A stretch of DNA of 16,201 nucleotides, taken from positions 1 through 16,201 of the forward strand of contig JAJZIZ010000014.1 in the NCBI GenBank assembly GCA_021846005.1, given 5' to 3'. Below are positions 14,179 through 16,201 of the stretch, in pieces; positions within the stretch are counted from its first letter, which is position 1; each line of letters begins with the position of its first letter. Below the pieces are notes generated by a model, which saw nothing but the letters and a program-made list of their open reading frames with translations, did not search any database and had not been told where the DNA came from. Origin of the DNA: Microcaldota archaeon. Lineage in GTDB: Archaea > Micrarchaeota > Micrarchaeia > Micrarchaeales > CABMGC01. Both the position numbers and the translations under genes were made by a program.

Positions 14179-15087
14179 TTATACCAAGGTTACCCAATCA
14201 TGGAATGCTGTATCCTTGCCTGTCACTAATTCAGTGAGGGCATCTGAGAGCAGCTTGGTCACTGGGCCTGTCTTTCCAGAACCTATCTTCTTGCCATCGA
14301 CCTTGACTATAGGAGTCAGTTCAGCAGCAGTGCCGGTGAAGAAAAGCTCGTCTGCTATATACAACTCTTCGCGGTGCATTTCGCGCTCCTCTACGATGAA
14401 ACCCTTCTCTTCTGCTATTTTTATTATAGTGTCGCGGGTTATTCCCATGAGTATGTCAGAGGATGCAGGCGGAGTCATTAGCTTCCCGTCTCGTGCAAAG
14501 AATATGTTCTCGCCAGGTCCTTCTGCGACGTAGCCGTTTGTCGTAAGCATGATTGCCTCGTCTGCTCCCGAAGCCTTGGCTTCCTGCGATGCCAATATGG
14601 AATTTCTGTAATTGCCGCTTGCCTTTGCGTGCGGGGGCAGTATCTCCGAATTGATCCGCTTCCATGAAGATATCTTGCAGCTTATGCCTTTGCCTTTGTT
14701 CTGGAAATAATTGCCGAAAGGTATTGCAGCTATCGCAACGCTTATCTTCTTCCCTTCGGTTGAAAGCCCTATCCTAGTGTCATCATAATAGGCAAATGGC
14801 CGTATGTAGCACTGCTGGAGCCTGTTCTTCCTTATGAGGCCGATTATGGCGTCGGTAAGCTCCTTCTCGCTGTAACCCAGATCCATGGAGTATATCTTTG
14901 CCGTGTTTATGAACCTTTTTACATGGTCGCCTAGGCGGAATACCGCAGCGCGGCTGCCGCTCTGGTAAGCCCTTATTCCCTCAAAGATCCCGCTTCCGTA
15001 CTGAAGCGAATGCGTTAGTATGTGAACTTTGGCATTGCCAAAATCAGTAAACTTGCCGTTTAGCCATATGTACTGCTTTGCTGCCAT
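14179..15087 (-). CDS. ilvE: Branched-chain amino acid aminotransferase (PLP fold type IV)
   Basis: A 302-residue class IV PLP enzyme from the ATG at 15087. It transfers the amino group between glutamate and branched-chain 2-oxo acids, the last step of Ile, Leu and Val synthesis. Motifs: YGSGIFEGIRAY (30-41), YIRPFAYYD (94-102), catalytic Lys155 in HAKASGNY, EGPGENIF (189-196), and TGTAAELTPI (251-260) for the phosphate. The length equals the E. coli enzyme. D-amino acid aminotransferase or ADC lyase share the fold, but the EGIR and YIRP pattern fits IlvE. It is single, divergent from the secreted-protein gene. Confidence 0.93.
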   Translation of the reverse strand: MAAKQYIWLNGKFTDFGNAKVHILTHSLQYGSGIFEGIRAYQSGSRAAVFRLGDHVKRFINTAKIYSMDLGYSEKELTDAIIGLIRKNRLQQCYIRPFAYYDDTRIGLSTEGKKISVAIAAIPFGNYFQNKGKGISCKISSWKRINSEILPPHAKASGNYRNSILASQEAKASGADEAIMLTTNGYVAEGPGENIFFARDGKLMTPPASSDILMGITRDTIIKIAEEKGFIVEEREMHREELYIADELFFTGTAAELTPIVKVDGKKIGSGKTGPVTKLLSDALTELVTGKDTAFHDWVTLV

Positions 15088-15100
15088 GGCTTTCTTATGG

Positions 15101-15120
15101 ACTATAAAGAATTTAAATTT
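15101..15120 (-). promoter_or_regulatory. Promoter region of the aminotransferase
   Basis: The minus strand carries AATTTAAAT (15112-15120) and TTTATAGT (15101-15108) ahead of the ATG at 15087. The former lies 25-33 bases upstream and fits a leaderless transcript better. Confidence 0.35.
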
Positions 15121-15223
15121 ATTGAGATATTCGGTTTTAGTCGCATGGCCGTAAAATTCCGTGAGCGCGGCGCCTTGATATCAATTACGGGCATTTCTGA
15201 ACCATCCAAGATAATCTTATTAA

Positions 15224-15231
15224 CTTATACA
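15224..15231 (+). promoter_or_regulatory. Candidate TATA box of the secreted-protein gene
   Basis: CTTATACA about 20 bases before the ATG at 15247. If real, the transcript is leaderless and the longer upstream open frame from 15097 is not translated. Confidence 0.35.
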
Positions 15232-15246
15232 GTATATGAATTACTC

Positions 15247-16098
15247 ATGAAACTTCAAGTTTTGTTGATGTTTTTTGCAGGAGTCCTGGCATTCACCATG
15301 GCAAGCGCAGCTCCGTATATACAGATAATCGGTCCTGTGAACAAAACGCTGTACAACGGGCAGTCAGTGTATTTGGGCAATGTTGGTCCAGGAGAGAGCT
15401 TTTATGTGCTCGCCAGCCCAAACACGACAGACAACGGCAACTACATAAACATAGGATGGGATACGCTCAGGGCAGTAAACATGTCTGGCGGATGGTCCTC
15501 TTTGAATTCTCCACTCTATCAGAATCCCATGAAGATGAAGGTGACTGTGTCACCCAACGCGCCATACGGCAAATACAGAGTAGAGGTCAAGGCAGTAAAC
15601 CTGCAGAATTATTCAAGAATAGGAAACCTGACCTTCTTCGCATATGTTAACGTTACCAAAAATATATTCAGGATAGACGTATCGCCTTCTAATCTGAGTT
15701 CGGGACCCGGGCAGCCTGCCAGCGTCTATATAACAATAAACAACACAGGAATCTCTGACGAGCCGTTTTATATTGCGGCAGAAGGCCTCCCGGCATGGAA
15801 TGTCTCCGATGAAATAATATCACTGCACTCAACAAAGAATAGGTACACATACTCGATATTCGGAAATGAGCCGGGAATATACAATATGAACATAACAGTC
15901 GATTCTGCCACGAGCTCGTTGGTCTCGGATTCATTCCCAGTCAGGTTTGAGGTTAAAAACAGCCTTCTGAATGATTTCAATGCCGTTGGAAACGGAGTTG
16001 GGCTTTCGCCGATAATATTCGAACCTTCATATGCAATTATGTCGGGAATATATTACATTTACAGCAGCCTGACAGGAAAATCGGCAAAAAGTCATTAA
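15247..16098 (+). CDS. Secreted, sequon-rich beta-sandwich-like surface protein
   Basis: 283 residues from the ATG at 15247; the frame is open back to 15097, but the 15247 start begins with a clear signal peptide (MKLQVLLMFFAGVLAFTMASA, cleavage expected near residue 21). The mature part is rich in Val, Asn, Thr and Ser with alternating strands, has no Cys and carries ten N-glycosylation sequons (N32, 59, 78, 121, 127, 135, 149, 165, 185, 215). Residues about 140-235 look like an Ig-like module of the archaeal COG1470/NEW3-type kind (PGQPASVYITINNTG...YNMNITV). A modestly hydrophobic C-terminal stretch (255-275) could anchor it. A surface or S-layer-associated role is inferred; no enzyme motif seen. 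Confidence 0.75.
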   Translation: MKLQVLLMFFAGVLAFTMASAAPYIQIIGPVNKTLYNGQSVYLGNVGPGESFYVLASPNTTDNGNYINIGWDTLRAVNMSGGWSSLNSPLYQNPMKMKVTVSPNAPYGKYRVEVKAVNLQNYSRIGNLTFFAYVNVTKNIFRIDVSPSNLSSGPGQPASVYITINNTGISDEPFYIAAEGLPAWNVSDEIISLHSTKNRYTYSIFGNEPGIYNMNITVDSATSSLVSDSFPVRFEVKNSLLNDFNAVGNGVGLSPIIFEPSYAIMSGIYYIYSSLTGKSAKSH

Positions 16099-16135
16099 TA
16101 AATAGTTTATCTTACCAAAAGTCTATGCTTATTCT

Positions 16136-16201
16136 GCCCGAATAGCTCAGTGGTAGAGCGCGTGGCTGTTAACCATGAGGTCGCAGGTTCAATCCCTGCT
16201 T
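16136..16201 (+). tRNA. tRNA-Asn (anticodon GTT), 3' end cut by the window
   Basis: The acceptor 5' strand is GCCCGAA, D-arm GCTC/GAGC with the AGTGGTAGA loop, anticodon loop CTGTTAA with anticodon GTT, and T-arm GCAGG-TTCAATC-CCTGC. The window ends two bases into the 3' acceptor strand (TT, pairing with A6 and A7). An A+T-rich box (TTAATAAATAG) lies about 35 bases upstream. Confidence 0.93.

Noticed and set aside
15097..15246. N-terminal extension of the secreted protein
   Set aside because: The upstream frame places 50 unrelated residues before a clean signal peptide and overlaps the aminotransferase promoter; ATG at 15247 is better.
1..16201. Genome-wide TAG reassignment
   Set aside because: TAG ends the hydrolase (8508-8510) and PolB itself (12237-12239) at family-typical lengths, and most genes here end in TGA, so wholesale reassignment is not supported. 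Context-dependent decoding is still open.
1..16201. CRISPR array or tandem repeats
   Set aside because: No regularly spaced repeats were found; the only sizeable repeat is the tRNA-Arg pair.

Overview
The window reads as archaeal chromosome. It has an archaeal-type family B DNA polymerase, a type II methionine aminopeptidase, archaeal TATA boxes, leaderless or near-leaderless starts, tight ATGA/TGATG gene overlaps, and strong use of AUA and AGA/AGG codons. The compact layout would suit an ultra-small lineage such as Micrarchaeota/ARMAN or a Thermoplasmata-like archaeon. That placement is inference, because there is no rRNA gene in the window.

Layout. (1) 1-110: the first ten codons of a leftward TnpB-like gene, its TATA box and a strong hairpin, probably the left end of an IS200/IS605-type element. 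(2) 113-4071 (minus): an overlapping SNF2 helicase / SWIM zinc-finger pair. (3) 4216-4689 (minus): an Lrp/AsnC regulator, divergent from (4) an NRAMP-like transporter (4876-6273) that is ATGA-coupled to a 67-aa single-pass membrane protein (6270-6473); a 19-bp perfect palindrome touches the transporter TATA box. (5) 6584-8681: two near-identical tRNA-Arg genes (anticodons CCG and TCG) in the same orientation, bracketing an A+T-rich two-gene cassette made of an unrecognised protein and an alpha/beta hydrolase. (6) 8741-9139 (minus): an orphan 132-aa protein. (7) 9359-14159 (plus): a housekeeping run of a small conserved archaeal protein, PolB, a zinc alcohol dehydrogenase and methionine aminopeptidase. 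(8) 14179-15087 (minus): branched-chain aminotransferase, convergent with the aminopeptidase. (9) 15247-16098 (plus): a secreted, sequon-rich beta protein. (10) From 16136: tRNA-Asn(GTT), cut by the window end.

The most striking point is that PolB is interrupted by one in-frame TAG (11109-11111). It sits exactly where relatives have Tyr or Phe, just before polymerase motif A, and the reading frame on both sides is intact. It separates the exonuclease half from the polymerase half with no insertion, deletion or intein. It could be a nonsense mutation or base-call error, a split gene using a non-standard start, or a decoded amber codon. The other main leads are the tRNA-bracketed cassette, the NRAMP with a changed metal site plus its small membrane partner, and the palindromic operator.
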